A program made the position numbers and the translations under genes. Shown here one piece after another: positions 47,531 to 63,205 of a DNA stretch of 64,000 nt. This stretch comes from Diphasiastrum complanatum (taxonomy: Eukaryota > Streptophyta > Lycopodiopsida > Lycopodiales > Lycopodiaceae). The notes below the pieces were generated by a model. The model did not search any database, was not told the origin of the DNA, and saw only the letters and a list, made by a program, of their open reading frames with translations. Location: assembly GCA_029204225.1 (NCBI GenBank), contig CM055096.1:36309073-36373072 (forward strand), in the 5' to 3' direction. The number at the start of each line of letters is the position of its first letter. Within the stretch, counting starts at the first letter, position 1.

Positions 47531-47560
47531 GTCTGTTGAGTGCCCAAGGGCACATAAGAC
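47531..47560 (-). promoter_or_regulatory. LINE 3'-end hairpin H5, compensated stem
   Basis: Outer stem GTCT/AGAC; inner stem GTGCCC (47540-47545) pairs with GGGCAC (47548-47553) around AA. Compared with H1-H3 the end pair A-T is replaced by G-C on both sides, and the loop A/A pair by C/G, so pairing is kept. Confidence 0.7.
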
Positions 47561-48459
47561 AAAATGAATAAGTACATGTCTCGTAGGATTACTGTCCATG
47601 TCGGACAACATAATAAAAAACACTAGTCTAAATGGAAAAGACAAAATAGAACTCTCTCGAGCTAGGAAAAGACATAGCCAATATAGAATCATAAAATGCA
47701 TAAAAAGAGTAGATACAGAAGAGCTTAACCTCCAACTCTGAAGAGGGTACAGGTGCAAGAGCTTAACCGCCTGCTCTGCTGAGGAAAGTAAAAGCATAAA
47801 TATCAATCTCGAAAAAAGCATCTGATACCCATAGCAGCTGTGGGCTGTGATCAAGGAGCTCTGGTAGCTCTAGAGGCGCACGTAGATCTGGCAAGAGGTG
47901 GTGGCTGAGCACGCTGGGCCTTCGCCCTCACCGGTATGACTGCCTCATCAGCAGGGACAAGGCCAGGTATGACAAGGAAGGGCCAACCCGTCAGAGCCTT
48001 GGAGCTGCTCCTGATGGTTCTTCCTCTAATTCTGAGCAATTACTCCTTCACTTTCACCTGAGGCTCATCACTCAGCTGCAGCGACGCTTCTCTGACATCT
48101 CATTCCACAAAAGAGAATCCGGGCTTCAAGACATGGATCCGCAATCCTGGATCGTAAGCAAATGCAAGTTTATTTCCGTGATTGCTCTTCTAAGCAATAT
48201 CTGAGCGTTGGCTTTCAACTTAAGCACTAGTTCAGAGCACAGTGTGAGCATCCCCTCATCGCTGCTCCCTGAAGGTGTTTTGGTGCTGTCAATCGCTTAT
48301 TCATGCTTTCATCATCAGCGGCACTCGTGTATCAGAAAGTGTCTTATTCCGATTTTCTACCAGAAATGTTGGAAACACGAACTGCCTCGCTACAAGAAGT
48401 ACAGAAAACTCAATCTATGCTTCCAGAATTGCATCGATCCATGCTGAGAAGGATCAGAC

Positions 48460-51377
<2,918 letters not shown>

Positions 51378-52564
51378 TTTGTGTCCGGGTCATGCACGCA
51401 ATGGTGGAAAACCTCTCCATCTGAACAAGAGCAAAGCGCCCCTTGCGGAGCCTAGCCAATGCAGCTGGTCTAAAAGAAAGCAATGGACCAGAGAAGAGAA
51501 CACCCAGGTATGTGTAAGGCGCCACTATCTCTAGAAGCTGTCCATGAAAATAGAACATAGTGTTTCTCATATGCTGCCTGTTGGTGTTAAACACCATAAC
51601 CTTAGTCTTACCAATGTTCACCATCAGCCCCCATATCTGACAGAAAGTATACGAGGCATCCAGATGTTGCTGAAGTCCTGCAGCTGAATCAAAGAGTAGA
51701 ACCACATAATCTGCATAAAGAAGGATAGGGATAATAATATCTGCTAGAGGACAGCCATCTCCACCTTTTTCCCGAATGATCCACTCAAGGTCGTCAATGT
51801 ATAGAGCAAATAGGGTGGGTGATAAGGGGCACCCTTGCTTTACTCCGACCTTACTATGAATAGATGAAGATCATCCATCTCCATCACGGAATCGGGCCAA
51901 AACTCTCTCATATAATGTGATGATAGCAACAAAGACTTCCTGTGAGAAACGAAAGGATGCCAAACGCTGGAGCAGCAAGTGTCTCGGAACCAAATCAAAT
52001 GCTTTGTGGAAGTCCACAAAGCAGCAATAGGCTCTCTGTTTCCTGAACTTCACCGCCTCAATAATACACCTCAGTATGAAGATCTGGTCTGTTGTGGAAT
52101 AGCCTGCTCTAAACCCTGCCTGTCCCATAGCATATAACTCCTCTGTCTCCGCATGAGAGCTGATGATAGACTGCATAACCGAACCATAGAGCTTAGCCAT
52201 AGTGTGACTGATCATAATAGTACGATAGTTGTCTACATTCAGAGGATCACCAGCCTTAAGTATAGGGTGCAACAAGTTAGTACGCCAAGGTGTGGGAAGG
52301 CCAAAAATAACAGATTGGTTAAAAACGTAGGAGATGTATGGAGCAACAATATGGGCAATAGGTTTTAGAAAGTCCATACTTAGAGAGTCAACATCAATGA
52401 CATTATGGTTTTGACCATTTTTTATGGCGTTTTCAATCATGGACAGAGTGAAAAGGGTGAATTCTGAAGGTCGCAGTGAGAGAGAGATGGAAGGAGAGTC
52501 AACTGTATAAAGTTTTGCAGCATAGTCAATCCAAGATTCAATGGCAATAGGAGCTGGCATACAT
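51378..52564 (-). mobile_element. LINE-VII: LINE fragment close to LINE-I
   Basis: Minus strand RT segment, very similar to LINE-I at 9948-11120 (for example 52200-52560 against 10740-11120 with only scattered differences). It runs from the linker (APIAIESWIDYAAKLYTVDSP) through FVDFHKAFDLVP to the thumb (QMERFSTIACMTRTQTY). Both ends are cut: at 52564 against non-LINE sequence and at about 51378 against LINE-VI. The YADD box region (about 51690) is frameshifted. Confidence 0.8.
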
Positions 52565-52818
52565 ATCATTGATATGTAGTATGTACATTAAGTTTTCATA
52601 CATTGTGGTGGCATTGCACAATGCATACTATTACTTGTTAATAGCAGCTAGCTATTTATGTTTAATCATGAATCATGATTGTAATTTGTCAATTTTCAAA
52701 TGATCATTCATCATTGAAATTTGCCATGAAATTTGAATTACGATCTCGGATCTATCATCTTGTCTTGTCACGTGTGCAACACTGCAATGTGGGTCGTGAC
52801 TTGTCACCTTTGAACTAG

Positions 52819-53897
52819 GTATGGTTGCACCATCATGTCCGATGGTTGGAGCGATACGAGGAGGCGCCACATATTGAATATCCTGGTGTCTTTGTGCATG
52901 GGGACGATGTTTCTCAGATCCATCGACACCTTTGGGGAGGCAATCACGGGCGAGTACATGTTCGCACACAGTCGAGCTGCCATTGAGGAGGTTGGACCAC
53001 AACACGTTGTACAGGTATTTATATTATACTTATTACAATTTACTATAATGTTAAATGGTAATTTGTAAATGTTAATGTTGAATGTGCATTGTTCAATGGC
53101 GATTGATTTTAACAATGTATTATGATTCACTAAGCACTTGAGTCATGCACATTGCATTGTATGGTTGTGTAGGTGGTCACAGATAATGCATCAAATTGCG
53201 TCTCCGTGGGTAGGCTCGTTAATGAGATCTACCTGCACATCTTTTGGACACCTTGTGCTGCACACTGCTTGGACTTGTTGGTCGAGGATGTGGCCAAGAT
53301 TCCATGGATTGCGGAGGCGGTGCGTATCGCACGGTTCTCGGTGAGATTCGTCACCAAGAAGCCCAGGGTCCTGGCCATGTTAAGGAGACAGTCCACCTTG
53401 GATGTCTTGAGACCTGCCCCCACCAGATATGCAAGTTGCAAGTTGCAACTCAAATTTGAATGCGCTGCTGTTGGTAAGCATTTACTGTTTAGTAGTTACT
53501 AGTAACTAAGTAATGGCTATTGTAGTTTGTAAATTTGCGAGCACTCAGCACTGAATGTTCAATGTTCAATGTAGTATGTACCTACTAGTAACAACTTGTC
53601 ACTTATGCCCTGTGCAGGTTTGCATTTATATTCTTTGTCCTGGAACGACTGTTGAAAGTTCATCAGGGCTTGAGGCAGATGGTTGTTGCCGTTGAGTGGG
53701 CGCAGTGGGGGCCATCACAGCAGCCCAAGAGTAAGAGATTCGAGCGGACCGTTATGTATTTTCATCATTTTGGGATGAAGCTCAATCCATTGTGGTGGGC
53801 CTACAGCCTATCTACACTGTCCTGGGCCTTATAGATCGAGAGGGCTGCACATTGGGCCTCTTGTACGAGTTCATGGATAGGCTGGGCTTTTACAAGT
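52819..53897 (+). pseudogene. hAT-2 transposase (DUF659 type), three exons, ends missing
   Basis: Plus strand. Exon 52819-53014 (YGCTIMSDGWSDTRRRH, after an AG acceptor), exon 53173-53473 (VVTDNASNCVSVG, CAAHCLDLLVEDVAKIPW) and exon 53618-53897 (FVLERLLKVHQGL, EWAQWGPSQQPKSK, then after a frameshift FWDEAQSIVVGLQPIYTVLG and YEFMDRLGFYK). GT donors and AG acceptors fit all four internal boundaries. The motif order is that of plant hAT transposases with DUF659. The N-terminal zinc finger is missing on the left and the C-terminal dimerisation domain on the right, where element G starts. Not functional. Confidence 0.8.
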
Positions 53898-54944
53898 AGA
53901 GGTGAGGAAGTCTTCCAAATCCAAGGTAGAGCCTCCAAATGTCCTCCAAGCTCCAAGATGTTCCCCAACTCCAAGCTAGGATGCCTCCACCTGCAAGTAA
54001 GGATCTGCAAGCCTCCAAGGATCTCTCCTCCACCTGTGTCCCTACTCTTAAACACAAAGATAGATAACAAGCTGGCCTCAAGTATTCACAACCCAACCAT
54101 AGCTAGATCCAAGCTCCAAGCAAGACCTTTCTAGCACCCCCCTTGCTAACCATAAACAAATCACAAGCATACCACAACAGACTATAGCATACTCAAGATC
54201 CAAACCCTACTTATGTCCCATACCATAAGCAAGATCCAAACCCTAAGCATACTACACACAAGAAAAGTACTCTACACACTAGTAGCAACACTAGAGCATA
54301 AGCAAAGCAAGCAAGAGAGATCTCTCCTCCCCCCAATGGGCGCCCTACTACCCTCATATAGATGGCCCATGGACCCATCGAATGAGAGAGAGAGAAGCCT
54401 AGGGGAGTTAAAGAACCTCCAAGAACTTCCATAGGCTTATGGAAAGTCAAGAGACTCCTTCCATAACCTATGACTCTTTGAATGCCTTTCTTGTTTGAGT
54501 TGGGAACTTATTGGACCCATTGGAAGTGCGCCCTCCTACTAGGTCCCAATGCCCAAGTTGTGCATGTATACTTTGTTCCTAGACCATTAAAGTGATATGG
54601 TTCAAGGTTGAGGCCCAAGGTTTAGAAAAATAGTCATCCAATGACTTTCTAACACCTCTCTAGGTTCCATACCTCCATCCAAGGCATAGACACCTACCTG
54701 CCCTTAACCAAGGACACTAGCACCTTAATCTAAGGCACCTACTGTTAATCCTAAGGTTACCCCTTATCCAAGGGTCACGTGACTCCATACCTCCGACCAA
54801 GGTATAAACACTTGCTTGCCCTTATCCAAAGGCACATACCTTTAATCCTAAGGGTAACCCTTATCCAAGGGTAACTTGCCATTTAGCCCCCAACACTGGA
54901 CCAATAGGGGTCTGAAGTACTGCTAGTTACATAGGTATGTAGCA
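53898..54944 (-). repeat. Probable 3' LTR of element G
   Basis: On the minus strand it starts TGCTACATAC directly after the purine tract TTTAGGGGGAAGGAA. The far edge is placed where hAT coding sequence ends and is uncertain. It contains short direct repeats such as CCTTATCCAAGG and CATACCTCC (54660-54870). Confidence 0.5.
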
Positions 54945-54959
54945 TTCCTTCCCCCTAAA

Positions 54960-55905
54960 CTTAAATTTTTCCTTGTAGGGAAAAATTTGGAAAATTCTTT
55001 TGGAGATCAGCCTCCTTTTCCCAGGTATCCTCCTCTTCTGATTTGCCCCTCCACTTGACTAAAAATTTCCGAAGCACTCTACTCCGTAGAGTCCTTTGCT
55101 AGCTATTAACAATCGCCTCGGGTTCAGGTGGTCTACTCACGGACTCATCACGAAGAAGTTCCACTAGATCTTCCACAGGGACCAGGGTCTCCCCAAGCCC
55201 CAACGAGGGTTTCAACTTATTAACGTGGAAAATAGGATGAATTCCAACGTTAGCTGGAAGATCTAGTTTGTACGCGACCTTGTTTATCACTTGGATAACC
55301 TTAAAAGGACCGCAATACCTGGGTGCCAACTTTGCACACTTAATAATTTTTAAGCCCCTAGAGTGACTAGGGACTCTCAAAAACACCCAGTCGTTGACCA
55401 TGAATACCTTGTGCTTCCGAGATAGATCAGCATAGTGCCTTGCCCTATTTTGGGCACTTCTTATGCTATCTTTAGCCAGCTGTAACATTTCTTGCATATT
55501 CGCAAGGAAATCAGCTGCGGCTTGCACCCGTAGGTTTTTCATGTCAACACTCATTGGTGATCGAGGTTGAAAACCATACATAAGCATGAAAGGGCTGAAT
55601 CCGGTCCCTGAATGTTTTGCATGGTTATATGCAAATTCCACCAGTGGAAGATATTGTTCCCAATCAGACTCTCGATGGCCCACATATGCTCGAAGCATAT
55701 CCTCCATCGTCTGATTGGTCCTTTCCGTTTGACCGTCTGATTGCGGATGATCTGTAGAACTCATACTTAAAGTTGTTTCCAACTTTTCAAATACTGCTTG
55801 CCAAAAACTCCCAGTGAATTTTGGGTCACGATCACTGACAATATCGCAAGGCAGCCCGTATAGTCGAAAAAGCTTCTCAACAAACAGATGAGCTAGTTTT
55901 GAGGA
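54960..55905 (-). pseudogene. Integrase C-terminus and chromodomain of element G
   Basis: Minus strand, open from 55905 to a TAG at about 55099. Shows IVSDRDPKFTGSFW (second catalytic D) and SSTDHPQSDGQTERTNQTM (catalytic E), AYNHAKHSGTGFSPFM and the integrase C-terminal domain (LAPRYCGPFKVIQVI, HPIFHVNKLKPS). After the TAG the same frame continues with RKFLVKWRGKSEEEDTWEKE, a chromodomain, to about 54965. The first integrase D and the zinc finger are missing. Confidence 0.85.
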
Positions 55906-56225
55906 AGCTCGAGGAAGATGTCCGAAGGCACAACGAAAGGCATCAGAAGCAAGACGCAGGCATTGCAGAGATGCTGCGACAGACTCAACAGAGAAATCCG
56001 GAACCAGAGCCACCTGCCCCCGCTGTGGCCCCTGCCCCCGCTGTCGAGCTGGATTTGGATGAGCAGATTGGAATGAACTTCACACGACGACAGCTCATCA
56101 TGGTCAAGGAAAGGGCGGCACGTCGTCGGGCTAACCAGGAGGCAGATCGGGCTAACCAGGAGGCAGAGCGAGAGCGACAGAACAATGCACCTGACGAGGG
56201 CGAGGAGTTAGTGGACGATCCGTAG
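55899..56225 (+). CDS. Unidentified ORF, charged coiled-coil C-terminus, partial
   Basis: Plus strand, entering from the edge of element G and ending at TAG 56223-56225. EEDVRRHNERHQKQD and MVKERAARRRANQEADRANQ look like charged helices with an 8-residue repeat (ANQEADR/ANQEAER), around an alanine/proline stretch (PAPAVAPAPAVELDLDEQ). The 5' part is missing because element G lies there. It converges with the minus-strand gene ending at 56734. I do not recognise it. An accessory protein of a DNA transposon is possible, but so is a host gene. Confidence 0.4.
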   Translation: MRKLEEDVRRHNERHQKQDAGIAEMLRQTQQRNPEPEPPAPAVAPAPAVELDLDEQIGMNFTRRQLIMVKERAARRRANQEADRANQEAERERQNNAPDEGEELVDDP

Positions 56226-56733
56226 GAATGTTTGGAATAGATAGGGTCTAGCCGTATGTGGCTGACTGTTGTTATGTAATTTTTGGCAGTAGATGAGGCA
56301 ACATTTAGTGTCTAACGTAGTGTAAAGAACAGCCCCAGCCGTATATGGCGGGATACGTATTGTTATTTTGATACATCTGTTAAATTAATGTACAATGTGT
56401 TTTTTGTGCAACGCGTGCCTAGTGTAATGCAATGTAATGTATGTGTTTATGAAATGCTATCAGGGGGGTGTATTTCTGTGAAGTGCATCTGCTATCAATC
56501 TCTGCAGTTGAAACTAATTGAAAATACGATTCACACACGCACATGTAATTCGAAATAAAATTGAAAACAGAGCATCACATTTACAAATCGACAAATACAC
56601 AATGTGCAGCAAATAAAGTACGTCCAACACTGTATATAATATGTAAAATGGTCTGAATACAGTGTTCGACCATCTGGCCGCCAAACATGGAACATGATAT
56701 CAAACTGCTAAAAATAAAATAACAGAGCTACAA
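56226..56733. other. Intergenic region between converging ORFs
   Basis: AT-rich, about 500 bp, between two stop codons. No ORF. It would hold both 3' UTRs; AATGTAATGTATG and AAATAAA-like words occur but no poly(A) site can be assigned. Confidence 0.5.
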
Positions 56734-57150
56734 TCAATGCTCTGCCTCTGACTCAGACGAATGCTCCGGAGACAACTCAGGGCCCCGAGCTGACTCTCGC
56801 AACCGATATCTATGCCTGTCTGGAACTGGCATGGGCTGTGTATGCGAGGAGGACTCATCATCCACATCCTCCCAATCTGCCTCTGCATCAGCCCCCAAGC
56901 AAGCCAAACCAACTAGACCTGCTCCAACTGAATGTGACTGTGTATCTCTAGCTGTACCTGGAGCCCTGCGAGGTCGTCCTCTCTTCCCTGACTGTTTTTG
57001 TGCTCTGCCTTTCTTGTTCGGTGCACCCTTGGGCCTTCCTAGTCTCTTGCGGAGCTGTCAATGCCTCATCACCCCCATGCAAATCACCTGGCTGGCTAGG
57101 CTGTGCCCAAGCTGAGGCCAGCTGGGATAGGGAAGCTGGAGAGGGGTATC

Positions 57151-57507
57151 TGTTACGAGCTCGTAACCAGTGCCGAACCCTAGAGAACACAGATAGGTCA
57201 GATACCACAGTCAGGGTCGTGTCCAGTGTACATGACCAACAGGGCAAGACTGTGTGAGTAGTGTGCCCCAGCACGGTCCATAGCCATGGCGGGCCTACCA
57301 CAGCCTAGGGACCCTATCAGCAGGATAGGGCTCCCAGTTGGGTCCCGACGTGCAGTCGGTCACGTCAGTGCCACGTGGCGACACTTGGCAGTAGCATGCT
57401 ACCAGTCCTCATACTGGGCTAGGAGGGGCTTACTCTATATCAGGGAGTAGGCAAGGTTGGGTGGATTAGTTAGTGTTTGCCCTACTGTGGTGTTAGGACT
57501 TATTACA
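57151..57507 (+). repeat. 5' LTR of element C
   Basis: 357 bp, starts TGTTACGAGCTCGTAACC, ends TTATTACA. It differs from its 3' partner by several substitutions and small indels, and from element A by more. Confidence 0.95.
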
Positions 57508-57508
57508 C

Positions 57509-57521
57509 TGGTATCAGAGCC
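57509..57521 (+). promoter_or_regulatory. Primer binding site of element C
   Basis: TGGTATCAGAGCC one base after the LTR, initiator Met tRNA type, as in element A. Confidence 0.9.
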
Positions 57522-58291
57522 ATCTCCATCCTAGGGAGTTGAGGAGCAGCGGTAGAGAAAGCTATCAGAAGATAGGAAGTGTTTCTCAGATTCTCAGAGA
57601 GGAATAGAGGAGGAGGATCGCTGTAGATGCAGCCTTCAAACCTTTGAAATTCACTGAGAAATTATAGTAGTAAGGAGTCAGATTCATGTACAGGTAACTC
57701 GCTGGAAGGGCAGCTATCCATCGCTGATTTCAGAGACCTTTTTGCAGATTTCCAGCGGAAATAGAGTAGGAAATAGCAAGTAGACCCATCGCTGTACATA
57801 CAGGGATCTACTTCTGTTTTCAAAGTGCAATTTCAGTAGAGCTGAGCGGATTTCAAGCTGAGATTTCCCAGCAGGGTCAGCGCTGCCAATACTTCTGAGT
57901 TTTCAGATAACTTGGAAGATTTGGAGCAATAGTACTTCGACCAGATCAGCGAGTAGGGGGCTTCTGAAATTTCAGAATTCAGAAGGGCTTCCGGACTTCA
58001 AATTTGCCTTCTTGTGGACAGATTGGGGTGCTGTCAGACCAGCGAGGGGGGATAGCAAAAAAATTTCAGATCTTTTGCATTTTTTTCCGCCTCCTATTCA
58101 GATTTCTCAGAGCCACAGGTCTGAAAGCAGTGGAGGAAGAGCTGAAAGGGCTTTTCTTGATTCTCTCTGTGGAAGTACAGTCCTCAAAAACAGCTAAGTC
58201 ATCTTTCCTTTTCCTTGTATAGTTGTAAATTAGTCTTTTAGACTTTTTTTTTTCCTTCAGAAGTTAATGTAGCTCTCTTTCAGTTCCGAAG
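57522..58291 (+). other. Untranslated leader of element C
   Basis: About 770 bp between primer site and gag. Repeats of CGCTG with ATTTCAG-type words, as in the leader of element A. No ORF of note. Confidence 0.6.
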
Positions 58292-61200
58292 ATGACCACT
58301 CCTCAGGGACCTGATCAACTCCCAGAGAGAGGCTTCGACGAACTTGAAACAGAAGCCTTGACTTACAGAAAAGGGAAAGAACCCATGGAAGTAGAAGAAC
58401 AGGAATAGTTCGCCAAAGAACTCGACGAACTGGTTACCAAGGAGCAGTTCCTCCAATTGGTAACAGAAGTGGATGAACTGAAGTTTGGCATTAGCCAATT
58501 TCAAGTCCTGTGTTCAGGACTCGTTCGCTGAACTCAAAAACTTCATTTTGAGTTCCGCAAAAGGAAGCCTTCCCTCCACTTCTCAGTTATCCCCTTCTCC
58601 ACTTCCATCAGTTTCGGGTGTTACGGTCTCACCCCAGCGTTTTTAAAGACTTAAAACCTCCTACTTTTAATGGGGAAGAGAAGGATAGAAATGCAGATAT
58701 TCTACAAACCTTCCTCAGCAAATGGAAGAACATTCATGCTCTTAAACAGACCCCTGACCATTTGCAAGCTATTGAGGCCAGTCTTTCCTTAGGGCCTATG
58801 GCCTATAAGTGGTGGTTAAATCTCCAGGAGACTGGGCAGACTCCCCGGTCATGGAAAGCTTTTGAAGAAGCTTTCCTAAGAGAATTTCTACCAGTGAATG
58901 AACTTGATAGAGCCTGGGAAGCCTGGGAAAAAACAGTAATGGACAAGTCCCTCATCCAATATATCTCGCAGTATCGAGAAGCAATTTTAAAGATTAAAAA
59001 TATGGATGATTATCAGAAAATTAGGGGATTTGTCTGTGGCTCAAAGATGAATATAAAGTAGAGGTCCAGAGAAACTCGCCTACTACCCCTTCAGCAAGCT
59101 CTCAGATATGCTCAAATCTATGATGATTCAGTGGGTAGGAAGAGGGCGAGACAACAACCAATTTCTGAGCAGCCTTCTCAGAAAGACTTTCAATTTAAAA
59201 AGAAATTTTTAAAAGAAAGAAGGAAGATAAATTTTAAAAGTGAAGCTCCTCAGAAACGCCCTTCACTCATACAGCCCTTAAAACCAGATGATTTTGAGAA
59301 AGCCAAACAAGAACGTTTGTGCTTTGTGTGTATGGGCAAGGGACACACAGTCAGACAGTGTCCCAAGGGGCCCTTTCACTAAAAAAGATAAGAAAGATAA
59401 AAAACAAGTGCATCTTGTTCAGACTGTATGTTTCCCCAGTGACTCGGCAGCTTCCGAGATCAAAGTGTATCATGAAGATCATGAACACTGTTGCCAGCTG
59501 ACCCTCTGCAATGCTAGCGAGACCCTTCAGCTTTGGGCCTCATGACCTAGTACGTATGCATGGGAAAGTTGGTAACCAGTCAGTAAGAGTCATGGTTGAT
59601 GATGGGCAACCATAATTTCATCAACTACACCCATGGTTAAAAAGCTTAAACTACCAGAAGTACCTAGTCAGCATAGGTACATAGTTTCATTAGCTAAGGG
59701 TGAAGATAAAAAAAATATGGGAAAACTATGGTAAGTAAGTTAAATCTGGTATTCAGGGGTACCAAGATGAAATAAACTTTCAGATAATGCACCTGGATCG
59801 AACAGACATTGTTCTCGGGAGAGATTGGCTCTACAGTTTAGGACCTTCCCTCCACAGAAACTATAAAGAGAACACCCTCAGCTTTTCAGTATAAAGGCCG
59901 AGAGATCCAGTTGCATGGGGAGCATGATGTTCCCAACAGCCCTATGGTCTGCAGTTCAGAGGCTCTGTCAACTAATCGGAGACGAAGACCATCAGGTATT
60001 CTTATGTGACTTTCAGTTTATTCCTGAAGTTTCTATTTCCAGTTCTATTCAGCAGAAAATCAGTAAATTAGAAACTTTATTCTCTAAATTTAAAGACGTT
60101 TTTCCTGAAGATTTACCACATGGTTTACCACCTAGCAGAGAGGTAGATCATGTAATAAACCTAGTACCAGGTTACAGCACCTGTTTCTAAACCTCCGTAG
60201 CGGGTCATGCCGAACAGAGGATGAAGAAATAACTAGGCAGGTTAACAGACTATCTTGGGAAAGGCCAAATTCAGACCAGTAGTTCACCATGGGCCTCACC
60301 AGTCCTATTGGTGAAAAAGAAAGAGGGGTCTATGCGTCTTTGCGTAGATTACAGAGCCCTCAATAAAGTCACAATCAAGAATAAATACCCTATGCCTCGG
60401 GCAGACGAGTTGTTTGATCAACTCGACGGGGCTAAGTTTTTCAGTAAAATAGACCTCAGATCGGGATATCATCAAGTCCGTATAAAATCGGAAGATGTCT
60501 CGAAAACAGTTTTTAGGACTCGTCACGGTCATTATGAGTTTAAGGTGATGCCATTTGGGCTCACAATGCTCCAGCTACCTTTATGACCTTGATGAACAGT
60601 GTCCTCAGACCATACTTGGGTAAGTTTGTAGTCGTATTTCTAGATGACATCCTCGTTTACAGCAAAACGAGGAAGGAGCATCTAAAACACCTCAGAAAGG
60701 TGTTTCGACTGCTTAGAAAGCATAAGCTCTATGCTAAACAATCCCAAGTGTGAATTCTTCGTTGTAGAAGTAGCATATTGGGTCACATTATCTCTTCAGA
60801 TGGGATTAAAATGGACCCAAATAAGGTTAAAGCCATACTCAGTTAACTGGCTGAGGACCTTAGAATATTTTGGAACTTCAGATCTTTCTTGGTCTGGCGG
60901 GATATTACAGACGATTTGTCAAGGGATATGCTCAGATAGTAGTTCCTATGACAAATCTCCTTAAGGGGAAGGGAAAGGAGTTCATTTGGGAGTCCGCACA
61001 AGCAGGAGAGCTTTGATGCTCTCAAAACAGCCTTAGCTACAGCACCAGTTTTAAAAGTCGTCGACCCCAATCAGCCATTTGTGGTCGAAGTAGACGCTAG
61101 CGACTTTGCAGTAGGTGCTGTGCTAACTCAGGGTGACGACCAGTTGCGTTCGAGAGTAAAAAACTCGAGCCAGCTCAGACTAGGTACAGTGCCTATGAAA

Positions 61201-62835
61201 AGGAACTCTTTTCTATAGTCCATGCCCTTAAGACTTGAGGCATTATTTGTATGGTGCCAACTTTGAGGTCCTGACAGACCATGAGAGTCTCGGATATCTT
61301 TGCCAATCAACCTGAGCTTAGAGGTCGGAAAGCTCGTTGGGCAGAGTTGATGCAAGAGTTTGACATGTCTATCAGATATAGGTGTGGAAAATTCAATACA
61401 GTAGCAGATGCCCTTAGCAGAATGCCTATGATAAACGAGCTGAGTTTTACTCAGATTCGTAATGAGTTACTCGAGTCCTTGAGAGGGAAATGCCAGCATG
61501 ATGCATTCTTCTCTACTATCTGGAACTCAGTCCAGAGCAGTTCGAGTATACGTCGTCAGATGACGTTGAGGATTCTGAGCCTGTATTACCCAAGCAAACC
61601 CCAGTGGTTGAGGGTCAGTTGACTCAAGGATTCAAATGGAAACAGTATTCCATTCAGGATGAGTACTTGCTCTATAGAGATAGAGTATGTGTCCCCAATT
61701 CAGAGGATTATAGGCAGCAGGTCCTACATGAATGTCATGACAATCCTAGCGCGGGACACCCAGGCATACAGAAGACCTATGAGCTTCTTCGTAGGCAATT
61801 TTTCTGGCCCAGTATGAAAAAGGACGTCCACCAGTATGTAACCAGTTGCCAGAAATGTCAAAAGGGTAATGACGCTAAAACAACCGTTAGAGCTCAGATT
61901 TAGCGAGGTTGTTTGTAGACGGGCTATTTAAATTGTACGGTCTACCTTCCGGCATAGTCAGCGACCGGGACAGTAAGTTTACTGGAAATTTCTGGAGGGC
62001 AGTATTCCATCATCTCCATACTAAACTTAATATGAGTACCACTGACCATCCACAGACGGACGGTCAAACAGAAAGGGTAAATCAAGTGCTGGAGGATATG
62101 CTTCGTGCATACGTCAGCAAGAAGCAGACTAATTGGCAGGAATATCTCTCGATATTAGAGTTTGCTTACAATAGTACCAAACATTCAGCTACGGGATACA
62201 GCCATTTATGCTGATGTATGGTTTTCAGCCACGCTCACCCCACAGCTGTAGGGTTTAAACAAGAAAAAGTTGAAGCAGCCAAAAACTTTTTAGAAGACCT
62301 AAACCAGATGATAGAACATGCTAAGCGTAGCATTAGACAATCCCAGGATCGAGCCAGGCATTATGCAGATCCACACAGACGGATGTGCAGTTCTCCACTG
62401 GTGAGAGAGTCTACTTGAGAGTCCCAGTTGACTCTAAACCCTCAAATCAGGAGTGTGTGCTAAGTTGTCTCCAAGGTATTGTGGTCCCTTTACCATCCAG
62501 TAGGAGACTAGGCGAGGTCACCTATGAACTAGAACTCCCACACAGCAGTAAGGTTTTTCCAGTTTTTCATGTAAGTCAGTTACGAAAAGCCTTAACCAGA
62601 TCAGATAATCTGGTAGGGGACAGTGTTCTAGTTCTCCCATTGGATCCTCAACAAACCTCCACATGAACCAGAGGAAATTCTTGATAGTAGAGAGACGCAG
62701 ACTCGTCATACTCTATACCGAGAATATCTGGTTAAGTGGAATGATCAGCCTGTTGAGAATGCCACTTGGGAAAGAGGCAGCGTCCTTCGCAAGATTTTTC
62801 CAGACTTTGTCTTAGAGGACCAAGACGGTTCTTAA
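58292..62835 (+). pseudogene. Gag-Pol of element C
   Basis: Starts [10 protein letters not shown] at 58292, as in element A, but meets a TAG at about 58407. Gag (58618-59061), knuckle [14 protein letters not shown] (about 59320), the DDG protease site (59595), [14 protein letters not shown] and FLDDILVYS (60440-60660), RNase H, integrase and chromodomain are all recognisable, spread over more than ten frame segments. Two in-element deletions stand out: one near 61535 removes the linker after NSVQ, and one near 61860 joins the end of the HHCC finger to KGNDA and then to KTTVRA, removing the first catalytic D of the integrase. It cannot encode a working integrase. Confidence 0.9.
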
Positions 62836-62847
62836 GGGGGGAGGGAG

Positions 62848-63205
62848 TGTTACGAGCTCGTAACAGTGCCGAACCCTAGAGAAACACAGATAGGTCAGAT
62901 ACCACAGTCAGGGTCGTGTCCAGTGTACATGACCAACAGGGCAAGACAGTGTGAGTAGTGTGCCCCAGCACGGTCCATAGCCATGGCGGGCCTACCACAG
63001 CCTAGGGACCTTGTCAGCAGGATAGGGCTCCCAGTTGGGTCCCGACGTGCAGTCGGCCACGTCAGGTGCCACGTGGCCGACACTTGGCAGTAGCATGCTA
63101 CCAATCCTCACACTGGGCTAGGAGGGGCTTACTCTATATCAGGGAGTAGGCAAGGTTGGGTGGATTAGTAGTGTTTGCCCTACTGTGGTGTTAGGACTTA
63201 TTACA
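62848..63205 (+). repeat. 3' LTR of element C
   Basis: 358 bp. It begins with a perfect 18-bp palindrome, TGTTACGAGCTCGTAACA, preceded by the purine tract AAGGGGGGAGGGAG. Followed by GTATC. Confidence 0.95.

Larger units (their letters stand above)
53898..55905 (-). mobile_element. Element G: truncated Ty3/gypsy chromovirus
   Basis: Minus strand. A long LTR-like region (about 53898-54944), a polypurine tract (54945-54958) and only the last part of pol. It is cut inside the integrase at about 55905, so protease, RT, RNase H and 5' LTR are gone. The protein is nearer to element A than to element B ([26 protein letters not shown]) but is a separate family. Confidence 0.8.
57151..63205 (+). mobile_element. 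Element C: full-length but decayed Ty3/gypsy chromovirus, sister of A
   Basis: Plus strand, 6055 bp, LTRs 57151-57507 and 62848-63205, target duplication GTATC (57146-57150 and 63206-63210), primer site 57509-57521 and polypurine tract before 62848. The sequence is close to element A throughout, but the coding part is full of small indels and stops. It is inserted in the minus-strand AT-hook gene. Confidence 0.95.
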